From Nakamurella flavida (GTDB taxonomy: Bacteria; Actinomycetota; Actinomycetes; Mycobacteriales; Nakamurellaceae): a DNA stretch of 64,000 nucleotides. Shown here piece by piece: positions 1-8,343 of this stretch. Positions within the stretch are counted from its first letter, which is position 1. Each line of letters opens with the position of its first letter. The position numbers and the translations under genes were made by a program. Below the pieces are notes generated by a model that was not told where the DNA came from, did no database searches, and saw nothing but the letters and a program-made list of their open reading frames with translations. The stretch covers positions 930,001 through 994,000 of the forward strand of contig NZ_JAUSQV010000001.1 in the NCBI RefSeq assembly GCF_030811475.1, written 5' to 3'.

Positions 1-89
1 AACATCCAGGTCTCCACCAGCATGCCGCCCTTGGCGGCCTCCGGCTTCTCCTGACCCTCGCGATCACGTTCGTCGGTGTGCGTCGACAT
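1..89 (-). CDS. ctaF: Cytochrome c oxidase subunit IV (CtaF), N-terminal part only
   Basis: Only the first 29 or so codons are in the window; the gene runs off the left edge. The start ATG shares its first base with the last base of the ctaC stop codon (TGATG), so the two genes are translationally coupled. The visible peptide has a charged, polar N-terminus followed by MLVETWM, which resembles the start of actinobacterial subunit IV of the aa3 oxidase. In mycobacteria the gene directly downstream of ctaC is this small membrane subunit rather than ctaD. The identification rests mainly on that neighbour rule, because too little sequence is present for a motif. Confidence 0.55.
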   Translation of the reverse strand, partial: MSTHTDERDREGQEKPEAAKGGMLVETWM

Positions 90-1036
90 CAGTTCCCCCC
101 GGCGATCGGCTGGGAGGCCTCCTGGGCCTGCCGGTTGGTGGTGAACGGGTAGGTCGACGTGGCGACCGGCGAGCACAGCTCACCGCAGTCCGGGAACTGC
201 GTCTGCACCTGGCGGAGCGCCTCGGCGGCGGTGTATCCGTCGTTGGTGGCCGGGTTGACCTGCTGGCGCAGACCGATGTACGCGTCGTAAACGTCCTGCG
301 GAACGGCCCGGACCTCGAAGTTCATGGCCGAGTGGTAGGTGCCGCACAGCTCGGCGCACCGGCCGACGAACGCACCCGTGCGGGTGATCGTCGTCTGGAT
401 GACGTTCTGCGTGTTGTTGGGCTCCGGATCCGGGAACACGTCGCGCTTGAAGACGTAGTCGATGACCCAGAACGAGTGGATGACGTCCCGGGAGGACAGC
501 TCGTACTGGATGATCTGGCCGACCGGCAGCACCAGGACCGGCACCTCGGTGCTGGAGCCGATGGTGTGCACCTCCTGGCCGTCCGGGGCGGTGGTGCCCT
601 GGTAGCCGAAGTCCCAGTTCCACTTGAAGCCGGTGACGTCGATGGTGACGGCCGGGTTCGGATCGCGCTTGAGCGCGAAGTTCTCGGTGGTGACGGTGAA
701 GTAGAAGAGCACGCCGACCATGAGGAACGGGACGGCGGTGTAGATCAGCTCGAGGGGGAGGTTCTCCTTGGTCTGCTTCGGGTACAACGGGGAGTTCTTC
801 CGCTTCCGGTAGGCGATGAACGCCCAGAACATCAGGCCCCACACCAGCACGCCGATGATCAGGGCGGAGATGACCGCACCCGTCCAGAACTGCCCCATGC
901 GCGCGCCCTGCACGGTGACCGGATCGGGCCACCCGAAGCGCATGAACTCCTGCGTGGAGCAGCCGCTGATCAGCATCCCGCCGGTGGCGAGCGTCGCGGC
1001 CAGTGCGAGCCGCCGACCCTTTCCAGACCGTGCCAC
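89..1036 (-). CDS. ctaC: Cytochrome c oxidase subunit II (CtaC), lipoprotein
   Basis: Subunit II of the aa3-type terminal oxidase carries the CuA centre that accepts electrons from the cytochrome bcc complex outside the membrane. From the chosen start it is 315 residues. It has a lipoprotein signal with lipobox LISGC (Cys26), two membrane segments at about 50-75 and 95-115, and a C-terminal cupredoxin domain. The CuA ligands are visible: His187 in VIHSFW, then Cys227, Glu229, Cys231, His235 and Met238 in the CAELCGTYHSAM stretch. I chose the GTG at 1036 because GAGGAAGG lies just upstream; an in-frame TTG at 1063 has no such site. It overlaps ctaF by one base. Confidence 0.95.
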   Translation of the reverse strand: MARSGKGRRLALAATLATGGMLISGCSTQEFMRFGWPDPVTVQGARMGQFWTGAVISALIIGVLVWGLMFWAFIAYRKRKNSPLYPKQTKENLPLELIYTAVPFLMVGVLFYFTVTTENFALKRDPNPAVTIDVTGFKWNWDFGYQGTTAPDGQEVHTIGSSTEVPVLVLPVGQIIQYELSSRDVIHSFWVIDYVFKRDVFPDPEPNNTQNVIQTTITRTGAFVGRCAELCGTYHSAMNFEVRAVPQDVYDAYIGLRQQVNPATNDGYTAAEALRQVQTQFPDCGELCSPVATSTYPFTTNRQAQEASQPIAGGN

Positions 1037-1395
1037 GTGCGTGCCTTCCTCGTCCTCGATCAAGCTGGTTCCCCCGGTCCGCCGCAGGGCCGGGGCCCGG
1101 ACGGAGGTGAGGCGCCTGGGCGCCCCATGGGGAATATCTGAAGATTACAGCCCGGCGACCTCACCGACCCCTTCGGGCACACCCGGATCGCCGTCCGGTG
1201 CATGTCGAACGTCACCCCGGCGGTCGGTCCCGGCGGGTGCGGACCCGGTCGGCGTCGTTCCTGTCGGATACTGGCCCCGGCCGCCCGCAGGATGCACGCC
1301 GCAGGATCTGCCCGCGGCCGGGCGGTGCGGGACAGAGCCGAACAGTGCGGGACAGGGCCGGACGGCGCAGGACGAGACAGGGACGGTGGCCACGC

Positions 1396-3324
1396 GTGTG
1401 CGGACTGATGGGATTCGTCTCGGCGGACGGGACGGCCACGCAGCGGACCGCGCAGGTCGCCGCCGGTATGCGGTGTGCCCGCCACCGCGGCCCCGACGAA
1501 GCGGGCACCTGGACCGATGACGACGCCGCCGGCTCGGTGGTCTTCGGGTTCAACCGGTTGTCCATCATCGACATCGAGCACTCGCACCAGCCGTTGCGCT
1601 GGGGCCCGCCGGAGAGCCCGGATCGTTACGCACTCGTGTTCAACGGGGAGATCTACAACTACCTGGAGCTGCGCGCCGAGCTGACGGAGGAGTTCGGCAC
1701 CGTCTTCGCGACCGAGGGGGACGGCGAGGCCATCGTCGCCGCCGTGCACCACTGGGGACCGCGCGCGGTGTCCCGACTGCGCGGCATGTTCGCCTTCCTC
1801 GTCTGGGACACCCAGGAGCAGGTCCTGTTCGGGGCCCGGGACCCGTTCGGCATCAAGCCGCTCTTCACCGCCCGGACGGCCGACGGCGTCGGCTTCTCCT
1901 CCGAGGCCAAGGGTCTCCGGGAGCTGACCGGTCCGGCCGTGGTAGACCAGCGGGCCCTGCAGCACTACCTGGTCCTGCAGTACGTCCCGGAGCCCGCGAC
2001 GATGGACGTGGCGATCCGGCGCATCGAGTCGGGCACGCACTTCACCCTGCGACCGGGCGGCGACCTGGTGACCGAGCGGTACTTCCACCCGGTCTTCACC
2101 GGGGGGACCCGCGGTGGCGCGGAGGCGGAGCAGGCGGCCCTGGTCAAGCGGATCACCGCGGTCCTGGAGGACTCGGTGGCCAAGCACATGCGCGCCGACG
2201 TCACCGTCGGTTCGTTCCTGTCCGGTGGCATCGACTCCACCGCGATCGCGGCGCTGGCCAAGCGGTCGAACCCGGACCTGCTCACCTTCACCACCGGCTT
2301 CGAGCGCCAGGGGTACTCCGAGATCGACGTGGCCGCCGAGTCCGCGGCGGCGATCGGGGTACGGCACATCGTCCGCCCGGTCACCGAGGAGGAGTTCACC
2401 AGCGCCCTGCCGTCGATCGTCTGGTACCTGGACGATCCGGTGGCCGACCCGGCGCTGGTGCCGCTGTACTACGTGGCCGCCGAGGCCCGCCGGCACGTCA
2501 AGGTCGTGCTGTCCGGCGAGGGGGCCGACGAACTGTTCGGCGGGTACAACATCTACCGCGAGCCGGCCAGCCTGGCCCCGCTGACCCGGCTCCCGCAGGG
2601 ACTGCGCCGCGGTCTGGCCTCGGTCGGGCGGGCCCTGCCCCAGGGGTTCCGCGGCCAGGACCTGCTGCGCCGCGGTGCGCTGGACCTGGAGGAGCGGTAC
2701 TACGGCAACGCCCGCATCTTCCGGGAGGACCAGCTCGCCTCGGTGCTGCGCACCTACTCCCCCGGCCACTCGTTCCGCGACGTCACCGATCCGATCTACG
2801 CGCACACCACGGAGAACGATCCGGTGGCGCGGATGCAGCACGTCGACCTGTTCACCTGGCTGCGCGGGGACATCCTGGTCAAGGCGGACAAGATGACCAT
2901 GGCCAACTCGCTCGAACTGCGGGTGCCGTTCCTGGACCCCGAGGTGTTCGAGGTCGCCCGCACCGTGCCGTCGTCGGCCAAGGTCACCAAGCAGACGACG
3001 AAACTGGCGCTGCGGCAGGCCATGGAGTCGATCGTGCCGGCGCACGTGCTCAACCGGCGCAAGCTGGGCTTCCCGGTGCCGCTGCGGCACTACCTCGCCG
3101 AGGGGTCGTACGACTGGGCGCGGGACATCATCACCTCCGCGCAGACCGACGAGTACCTGGACAGCGCCGCGGTGCTCGCCCTGCTGGACGCGCACCGGCG
3201 CGGCGAGGCCGACCACTCCCGGCGCATCTGGGCCGTGCTGGTGTTCATGGTCTGGCACGGCGTGTTCGTCACCGGCGCCATCACCCCGCGCATCCCCGAG
3301 CCGGTCTACCCGGTCCGGCTCTGA
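1396..3324 (+). CDS. asnB: Asparagine synthase (glutamine-hydrolysing)
   Basis: Makes asparagine from aspartate, ATP and glutamine amide nitrogen. The start is fixed by chemistry: the N-terminal glutaminase needs Cys at position 2, and GTG-TGC-GGA-CTG at 1396 gives Met-Cys-Gly-Leu, with GGGACGG upstream. This gives 642 residues, the usual size for actinobacterial AsnB. The class II glutaminase domain covers about 1-215 and includes the FNGEIYNY stretch. The synthetase domain contains the ATP-pyrophosphatase loop SGGIDST at about 273-280 and SGEGADELFGGY at about 375. It is divergent from ctaC and convergent with adoK, the same arrangement as I recall for Rv2200c-Rv2202c of M. tuberculosis. 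Confidence 0.95.
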   Translation: MCGLMGFVSADGTATQRTAQVAAGMRCARHRGPDEAGTWTDDDAAGSVVFGFNRLSIIDIEHSHQPLRWGPPESPDRYALVFNGEIYNYLELRAELTEEFGTVFATEGDGEAIVAAVHHWGPRAVSRLRGMFAFLVWDTQEQVLFGARDPFGIKPLFTARTADGVGFSSEAKGLRELTGPAVVDQRALQHYLVLQYVPEPATMDVAIRRIESGTHFTLRPGGDLVTERYFHPVFTGGTRGGAEAEQAALVKRITAVLEDSVAKHMRADVTVGSFLSGGIDSTAIAALAKRSNPDLLTFTTGFERQGYSEIDVAAESAAAIGVRHIVRPVTEEEFTSALPSIVWYLDDPVADPALVPLYYVAAEARRHVKVVLSGEGADELFGGYNIYREPASLAPLTRLPQGLRRGLASVGRALPQGFRGQDLLRRGALDLEERYYGNARIFREDQLASVLRTYSPGHSFRDVTDPIYAHTTENDPVARMQHVDLFTWLRGDILVKADKMTMANSLELRVPFLDPEVFEVARTVPSSAKVTKQTTKLALRQAMESIVPAHVLNRRKLGFPVPLRHYLAEGSYDWARDIITSAQTDEYLDSAAVLALLDAHRRGEADHSRRIWAVLVFMVWHGVFVTGAITPRIPEPVYPVRL

Positions 3325-3330
3325 CGGTGC

Positions 3331-3358
3331 CCCGGGGCCGGCCGCGGCCGGCCCCGGG
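3331..3358. terminator. Bidirectional terminator-like 28-bp palindrome between asnB and adoK
   Basis: Arms CCCGGGGCCGGCC at 3331-3343 and GGCCGGCCCCGGG at 3346-3358 flank a GC centre, making a perfect palindrome that starts 6 bases after the asnB stop and ends 10 bases before the adoK stop. Its placement between convergent genes suits a shared terminator. There is no T tract, as is common for actinobacterial terminators. Confidence 0.7.
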
Positions 3359-3368
3359 ACTTCCCGGC

Positions 3369-4424
3369 TCAGACCAGCGGGCTGCGGTTCATGTACCAGC
3401 CGTCGGTGCTGACCGCGCCGGACTCGGCGAGGTGCACGGCGGGCTCCGGCCAGGTCATCGCGGCGGCGATCTCGGCGGCGGCGTCCGACCCGTAGCCGTC
3501 GGCCAGGCGGACCTGGGCGGTCACCGGGTCGACGGTGTACTCCTGCGTGCCGATGGTCTCCAGCACCAGCGTCGCCAGGTACGAGCCGAGCTGGCCCGAA
3601 CGCTCCTCGGAGAGCCCGCGGTGCTGCCCGGCGAGGTACCCCGCGCGGAACGCGTCGCCGACGCCGGTGGGGTCGACCTTCTCGACCTCGGGCAGGGCGG
3701 CGACCTTGAGCGTGCTGCCGTCCGCGTGCACGATCTCCACGCCGTGGGCGCCGAGGGTGGTCACCCGGGTGCCGGTCGTCGCGGTGATCTTCTCGGTGCT
3801 CCACCCGGTCTTGGACCGGAGCAGGCCGAGCTCGTAGTCGTTGGTGAAGAGCAGCGAGGCGCCGGTGAGCAGCTCGATCACCTGCGGCCCGTCCATCCGG
3901 GCGAGCTGCTGGGACGGGTCGGCGGCGAAGGTGATCCCGGCCGCCCGGGCGTTCTGCGAGTGGCGCACCATGCCGTCGGGGTCGTCCGCGCCGATGAGCA
4001 GCAGGTCGAGCCCACCCACCTCCTCCGACAGGGCGGCGACGTCGATCTCCCGGGACCGGGCCATCGCGCCGGCGTAGAAGGTGGCGATCTGGTTCATCTC
4101 GGCGTCGGTGGTGCACACGAACCGGGCGGTCTGCACGTCCATGCACGTCAGCACGTGGGAGCAGTCGACCCCGGCGGCGACGAGCCACTGCCGGTACGGG
4201 TCGAAGTCGGCACCCACGGCCCCGACGAGGATCGGCCGCACGCCCAGCAGACCCATGCCGTAACAGATGTTGGCGGCGACCCCGCCGCGGCGGATCACCA
4301 GGTCGTCGACGAGGAACGACAGCGACACGCGGTGCAGCTGGTCGGGCAGCAGTTGCTCGCTGAACCGACCCGGGAACTGCATCAGGTGGTCGGTGGCGAT
4401 GGATCCGGCGACAGCGATCGGCAC
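3369..4424 (-). CDS. adoK: Adenosine kinase (PfkB family)
   Basis: Phosphorylates adenosine to AMP in purine salvage. The 351-residue protein is a PfkB/ribokinase-fold sugar kinase. The stretches GSIATDHLM and FPGRFSEQLLP at the N-terminus, ADPSQQLAR in the middle and the anion-hole motif PTGVGDAFRAG near residue 255 closely resemble the mycobacterial adenosine kinase Rv2202c as I remember it; the Asp in GVGDAF is the expected catalytic base. I chose the GTG at 4424 (protein begins MPIAVAGS) because GGAG sits 7 bases upstream and it matches that family start; a GTG two codons earlier is too close to the same site. It lies between asnB and the Fe-S carrier gene, as in mycobacteria. Confidence 0.93.
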   Translation of the reverse strand: MPIAVAGSIATDHLMQFPGRFSEQLLPDQLHRVSLSFLVDDLVIRRGGVAANICYGMGLLGVRPILVGAVGADFDPYRQWLVAAGVDCSHVLTCMDVQTARFVCTTDAEMNQIATFYAGAMARSREIDVAALSEEVGGLDLLLIGADDPDGMVRHSQNARAAGITFAADPSQQLARMDGPQVIELLTGASLLFTNDYELGLLRSKTGWSTEKITATTGTRVTTLGAHGVEIVHADGSTLKVAALPEVEKVDPTGVGDAFRAGYLAGQHRGLSEERSGQLGSYLATLVLETIGTQEYTVDPVTAQVRLADGYGSDAAAEIAAAMTWPEPAVHLAESGAVSTDGWYMNRSPLV

Positions 4425-4574
4425 GGGCACACTCCGGGTCTGGGACTGGTGGGGACCGCGCGCTCGGGCCGGGGGCCGAGACGAGCCGACCCCGGACAGC
4501 ACAGAGCGCTGCCCTCGCCGATGGTCGCCCGACCGGAAGAGAACAGCGCCGCCGACCCTACCCGCCACACGCGC

Positions 4575-4624
4575 GAGCGGCCGCCGTCCCGGACCCCGGC
4601 AGGGGCCCGGCACGACGGCCGCTC
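4575..4624 (-). terminator. Terminator-like hairpin after the erpA-like gene
   Basis: Nine-base arms GAGCGGCCG (4575-4583) and CGGCCGCTC (4616-4624) pair perfectly, with a further CCCC/GGGG pair inside. The hairpin lies 18 bases beyond the erpA-like stop codon and upstream of adoK, so it probably ends erpA transcripts. Confidence 0.55.
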
Positions 4625-4642
4625 GAGCTCAGCGTGTGCGGG

Positions 4643-5032
4643 TCAGTGGAACGAGTCGCCGCAGGCGCAGGAGTTCTGCGCGTTCGGGTTGTCGATCGTG
4701 AAGCCCTGCTTCTCGATGGTGTCGACGAAGTCGATGACGGCGCCGTCCAGGTAGGGCTTGGACATGCGGTCCACGGCCAGGCCGATGCCGTCGAAGTGCA
4801 CGAGGGCGTCGCCGTCGAGCTGGCGATCGTCGAAGAACAGCTCGTAGCGCAGGCCCGAGCAGCCGCCGGGCTGCACGGCGATGCGCAGCACCATGTCGGC
4901 ACTGCCGTCGCGCTCGAGGAGTCCCTTGGCCTTCGCGGCCGCGGTCTCGGACAGGGTCACGCCGTGCGCGGCCTTGACCGGCTCGGCGGCAGCCTGCTCG
5001 GTGGAGGTCTGCTGGATGTCAGCGGCAGTCAT
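4643..5032 (-). CDS. erpA: A-type iron-sulfur cluster carrier (ErpA/HesB family)
   Basis: Small A-type carrier that hands Fe-S clusters to apoproteins. The 129-residue protein has the three conserved cysteines: Cys58 in PGGCSGLRY, and Cys122 and Cys124 in the C-terminal SCACG. An extra 20 or so residues precede the domain, as in the mycobacterial protein Rv2204c. The ATG at 5032 has GAAGGACGG upstream, which sets the start. The position next to adoK is conserved in mycobacteria. Likely clients encoded nearby are cytochrome-linked or Fe-S enzymes, but that is inference. Confidence 0.9.
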   Translation of the reverse strand: MTAADIQQTSTEQAAAEPVKAAHGVTLSETAAAKAKGLLERDGSADMVLRIAVQPGGCSGLRYELFFDDRQLDGDALVHFDGIGLAVDRMSKPYLDGAVIDFVDTIEKQGFTIDNPNAQNSCACGDSFH

Positions 5033-5178
5033 ATCCGTCCTTCGTCCTGATGGTTCCGGCTGATGCGGCGTCACCGCCCATGGTGCCAGTTCGATGATGG
5101 CACGGGCAGGTACGCGTGCGACCCGGGTCGCCCCGGTTGTGACGTACAACCCCGCGGGCGGGGAGATTCTTCCCCGGG

Positions 5179-6414
5179 TCAGGACCCGGGTCCGCCCGTG
5201 GCCGTCCCCCCGTCGTCCGGGCCGGTCCGCAACCGCCGCCACCGCAGCGCCAGGGCGATCTCGACCGCGTCCGGGAAACGGGTCGGGTGGCGGCCGGTGA
5301 GCTGGTGGATGCGGTGGAGCCGGTGGCTGACCGTGTTGACGTGGAGGAAGAGTTCGCGGGCCGTGACGGACTGGGACAGGTGGTGGGCGAGCAGCACCTC
5401 GAGCGTCTCGACCAGGTACGGATACCGGGCCAGCGGATCGAGCACGGCCCGGGTCAGGGCGTCGGCGGCACCCGGGTGGGCGTCCACGAGCACGTCGACG
5501 AGCACGTCGCGATGGTCGACCAGGGTGACCGGATCACCGGGGTCCGCGGACCGGGCCACCCGCATCGCATCCTGCGCCTGGCGGCAGGAGGAACCGGCCT
5601 CGCCCAGGGTGCGGCAGGGGTCGCCGACCCCGCCCAGGACGGGGCCACCCGGTCGGGCGCCGGAGAACAGGGTGCGCACCGCATCCCGGGCGCGGTCCTC
5701 GTCGCCGGCGACGGAGACCAGGATGAGCAGCACCCGGTCGGTCTCGCCGAAGAGCACGTGGGAGATCCCGGATCCGCCCAGCCCGGCGGCCCGCCGCCGC
5801 AGGGACACCTGCAGGGCCGTGAGCGACGACCGCTCGGTGCTGCGGACCGCTGCGGCTATCCACACTCCCCCGGGATCCAGGTCCAACGCCCGCACCCACT
5901 GCTCGAGACGTGCCGCGCCCACATCGATCCCGCCGGCCAGGGCGGTGACGACCTCGTTCTCCACCCGCCGCCGCTCGACCTCGATGGCACTGGAGGTGTC
6001 CCGGTAGGCGTTGATCATCGCGTCGGTCAGGTCGTCGAACGTGGTGATGACCAGATCCGTGACGCCCTCGGCCTCGGCGACGGGCCAACGGCGCGACTGG
6101 TGCAGGACGTCCAGCACGATCACCCGCTCGGTCTGCCGGTAGGCCTGGATGATCGACTCCAGCGGCACCCCCTGACCCGCCCGGCGGGCGCCCAGGTCGC
6201 GCGCGCCGCCCAGTTCGGCGGGCAACGGCCCGGTCCCGCGCTGCAGCACCCGCACGGCGAGCTCCAGGTTGCCGCGCACCGACGGCTCGAGCTCGGCGTA
6301 CGGGAACCGGTCCTGGCTGTACCCCGGGTAGACGTTCCACATCCGGGCGGCGGCCCGGGCCGTGAGCGCGTCGAGATCGGCGGTGAACGGACGACGTCGT
6401 TGTGGGACCACCAC
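5179..6414 (-). CDS. PucR/CdaR-type transcriptional regulator
   Basis: About 411 residues. The C-terminus has the PucR helix-turn-helix: ETLEVLLAHHLSQSVTARE followed by LFLHVNTVSHRLHRI, the usual 'purine catabolism regulator' ending. The middle (about 170-290) looks like the degenerate GGDEF-like domain of this group, and the N-terminus is helical. Such proteins often respond to a catabolic substrate. It is divergent from the six-gene catabolic set beginning at 6536, so it is probably that set's regulator. The start is uncertain: GTG codons at 6414 and 6411 are the most plausible, without a strong ribosome site, and the open frame continues upstream across the neighbouring gene. Confidence 0.8.
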   Translation of the reverse strand: MVVPQRRRPFTADLDALTARAAARMWNVYPGYSQDRFPYAELEPSVRGNLELAVRVLQRGTGPLPAELGGARDLGARRAGQGVPLESIIQAYRQTERVIVLDVLHQSRRWPVAEAEGVTDLVITTFDDLTDAMINAYRDTSSAIEVERRRVENEVVTALAGGIDVGAARLEQWVRALDLDPGGVWIAAAVRSTERSSLTALQVSLRRRAAGLGGSGISHVLFGETDRVLLILVSVAGDEDRARDAVRTLFSGARPGGPVLGGVGDPCRTLGEAGSSCRQAQDAMRVARSADPGDPVTLVDHRDVLVDVLVDAHPGAADALTRAVLDPLARYPYLVETLEVLLAHHLSQSVTARELFLHVNTVSHRLHRIHQLTGRHPTRFPDAVEIALALRWRRLRTGPDDGGTATGGPGS

Positions 6415-6454
6415 AACACCGTAGGGGTCAGTACGGGGGTCGTCCCGGGATGAC

Positions 6455-6468
6455 GGGGGGATCCCCCC
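6455..6468. promoter_or_regulatory. 14-bp palindrome in the divergent pucR-type / catabolic operon region
   Basis: GGGGGGATCCCCCC is a perfect palindrome in the roughly 120-bp space between the divergent regulator and the first catabolic gene. It could be an operator for the regulator. In DNA this GC-rich it may also be chance, and no second copy is present nearby. Confidence 0.3.
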
Positions 6469-6535
6469 AGTGCCAGCCTGGGCGGGTCGCCGGCGACGAG
6501 CGCCGACGACGACGCCGGGCACAGAAGGGCCAACG

Positions 6536-7582
6536 ATGGTCGACACCTCCGCACAGGGCACCGCCGTTCGGGACATCACCGAGCTGGAAGCCGCACTGAC
6601 CGTCCCGACGCCGGAGGTGATCGAGGACGTCGCCAAGCTGACCGGCGACATCGTCGTCCTCGGTGTGGGCGGCAAGGTCGGCCCGAGCGTGGCCGGCATG
6701 GCCGCCCGGGCGGTGGCCGAGGCCGGCACCGGAGCGACGGTGTACGGGGTGGCCCGCTTCTCCGATCCCGCGGCCCGCCGCACCCTGGAGGACCTCGGGG
6801 TGGTGTGCGTCGCCGCCGACCTCACCGACGACGACCAGCTGGCCGCGCTGCCCGAGGCGGCGAACGTCATCTACATGGCGGGCAACAAGTTCGGCACCGT
6901 CGGCAACGAGCACCACACCTGGATGATGAACGCCTACCTGCCGGGTCGGGTGGCGCAGCGCTACAGCACGGCCCGCATCGTGGTGTTCTCCACGCTGGTC
7001 ACCTACCCGCTGGCCGATGCGTCCACCGGTGGCTCCCGGGAGTCCGACTGGCCCGGCATCGTCGGCGAGTACGCCGCGTCCTGCGTGGGTCGCGAGCGCA
7101 TGTTCGAGCACTTCTCCCGGATCAACGGGACTCCGGTGCTGCAGTTCCGGCTCGGCTACTCCATCGAGACCCGCTACGGCGTCCTGCAGGAGATCGCCCA
7201 GGCCGTGTTCGACGGCACGCCGATCCCGCTGGCCATGGGCCACGCCAGCGTCATCTGGCAGCGCGACGTCGCTGCCGCCGCGATCCGCTCGCTGCACCTG
7301 GCCACCAGTCCGCCGCGGGCGCTGAACATCACCGGCCCGGAGATCGTCTCGATCCGGCGGCTGGCCGAGCGTTTCGGCGACCTGTTCGACCGGGAACCGG
7401 TGTTCGAGGGCACGGAGTCCGGCACGGCCTACGTGATGGACGGCGGGGAGATGCAGCGCCACTTCGGGTTCCCGACGACCTCGCTCAGCGAGATGGTCGA
7501 GACCGTCGGCGCGTGGGTGTCCCGTTCCGGCCCGACGATCGGCAAGCCGACCAAGTTCCAGCAGCGGGACGGGTCGTTCTGA
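6536..7582 (+). CDS. NAD(P)-binding Rossmann protein, epimerase-like without the Tyr-Lys pair
   Basis: 348 residues with an extended short-chain-dehydrogenase / NAD-dependent epimerase fold. A nucleotide-binding glycine stretch GVGGKVGPSVAG lies near residue 45. At the place where epimerases have Tyr-x3-Lys the protein reads YAASCVGRE, so the catalytic lysine is replaced by cysteine and the usual SDR chemistry may not run. Sequence HHTWMMNAYLPGRV and STLVTYP match the general epimerase layout. ATG 6536 has AGAAGGG upstream. It is the first gene of the catabolic set and its stop overlaps the next start (TGATG). The substrate is unknown; a role on a sugar-acid or ring-cleavage product is inference. 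Confidence 0.75.
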   Translation: MVDTSAQGTAVRDITELEAALTVPTPEVIEDVAKLTGDIVVLGVGGKVGPSVAGMAARAVAEAGTGATVYGVARFSDPAARRTLEDLGVVCVAADLTDDDQLAALPEAANVIYMAGNKFGTVGNEHHTWMMNAYLPGRVAQRYSTARIVVFSTLVTYPLADASTGGSRESDWPGIVGEYAASCVGRERMFEHFSRINGTPVLQFRLGYSIETRYGVLQEIAQAVFDGTPIPLAMGHASVIWQRDVAAAAIRSLHLATSPPRALNITGPEIVSIRRLAERFGDLFDREPVFEGTESGTAYVMDGGEMQRHFGFPTTSLSEMVETVGAWVSRSGPTIGKPTKFQQRDGSF

Positions 7583-8343
7583 TGACGGCCCTGCAGCCGT
7601 CGCTCATGCCGTCCGCGCCCGGCGCGTCCCAGCCCCTGGAGTCGCTCACCGGCGGCGGCACGATGATCAACTGGATCACCGTCGCCGATGCCGATCTGCC
7701 GCTGTTCGAGGACTGGTACAACTTCCAGCACCTCGTCGAGCGGGTGTCCACGCCCGGCTTCCGGCGGGCCCGCCGGTTCGTCGCCGCCCAGCGGCGCACC
7801 CTCGACACCACCGATTTCCTCACCGTCTACGAGACCGACGACGTGCAGGTGCTCTCGTCGCCGGAGTACCTGCGGCGCCTGGATTCGCCGACCGAGCTGA
7901 CCCGCCGGGTGGTGCCCCTGTTCGTCGAGTTCCGGCGGGCCGCCTGCACGGTGACGGCCGTCGCCGGGCTCGGATCGAGCGCCCGGGTCCTGGCCGTCGA
8001 GATCCCGCCGGGCACCGACCTGGCCGAGGTGCGCCGCCGACTGACGACCGACCACCTCCCCCGGCTGATCGCCGGTCACCTGCTGCACGTGGGGTCCCTG
8101 CACGAACCGGACGCCGGGGTGACCGCGGCGAAGGCGTCCACCGCCGAGGGACGGTCCTCGGTGACCCAGCAGCCGGCCGAGTCGGCCCTGCTGCTGCTGG
8201 AGCCGCAGACCGGTGTGGACGCGGACACCGTCACCGCCGAGCTGGTCGACCTCCTCCCGGGGATCACCGGCCGGGAATTCACCCTGCTCTTCGAGATGCG
8301 TTCGGCCCCGGCACCTGTCGCGGCCCAGGAAGGACCCGCATGA
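7582..8343 (+). CDS. Two-half dimeric alpha/beta-barrel-like protein (EthD-like)
   Basis: 253 residues, no signal peptide or membrane segment. The protein seems to hold two ferredoxin-like halves. The first has FEDWYNFQHLVERVSTPGF, which resembles the WYxxxH...R..PGF signature of EthD/DUF4286-type dimeric alpha/beta barrels. The second (about 130-240) has TDHLPRLIAGHLLHVGSL. Such folds act in oxidation or isomerisation of aromatic and polyketide compounds, or only bind ligands. It overlaps the preceding and following genes by 1-4 bases, so it is almost certainly made together with them. The reaction is unknown. Confidence 0.65.
   Translation: MTALQPSLMPSAPGASQPLESLTGGGTMINWITVADADLPLFEDWYNFQHLVERVSTPGFRRARRFVAAQRRTLDTTDFLTVYETDDVQVLSSPEYLRRLDSPTELTRRVVPLFVEFRRAACTVTAVAGLGSSARVLAVEIPPGTDLAEVRRRLTTDHLPRLIAGHLLHVGSLHEPDAGVTAAKASTAEGRSSVTQQPAESALLLLEPQTGVDADTVTAELVDLLPGITGREFTLLFEMRSAPAPVAAQEGPA

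Noticed and set aside
1060-4188. Long open frame (about 1040 codons) on the minus strand across asnB and adoK
   Set aside because: Arg/Pro/Gly-rich translation without domains, antisense to two well supported genes; an effect of the high GC content.
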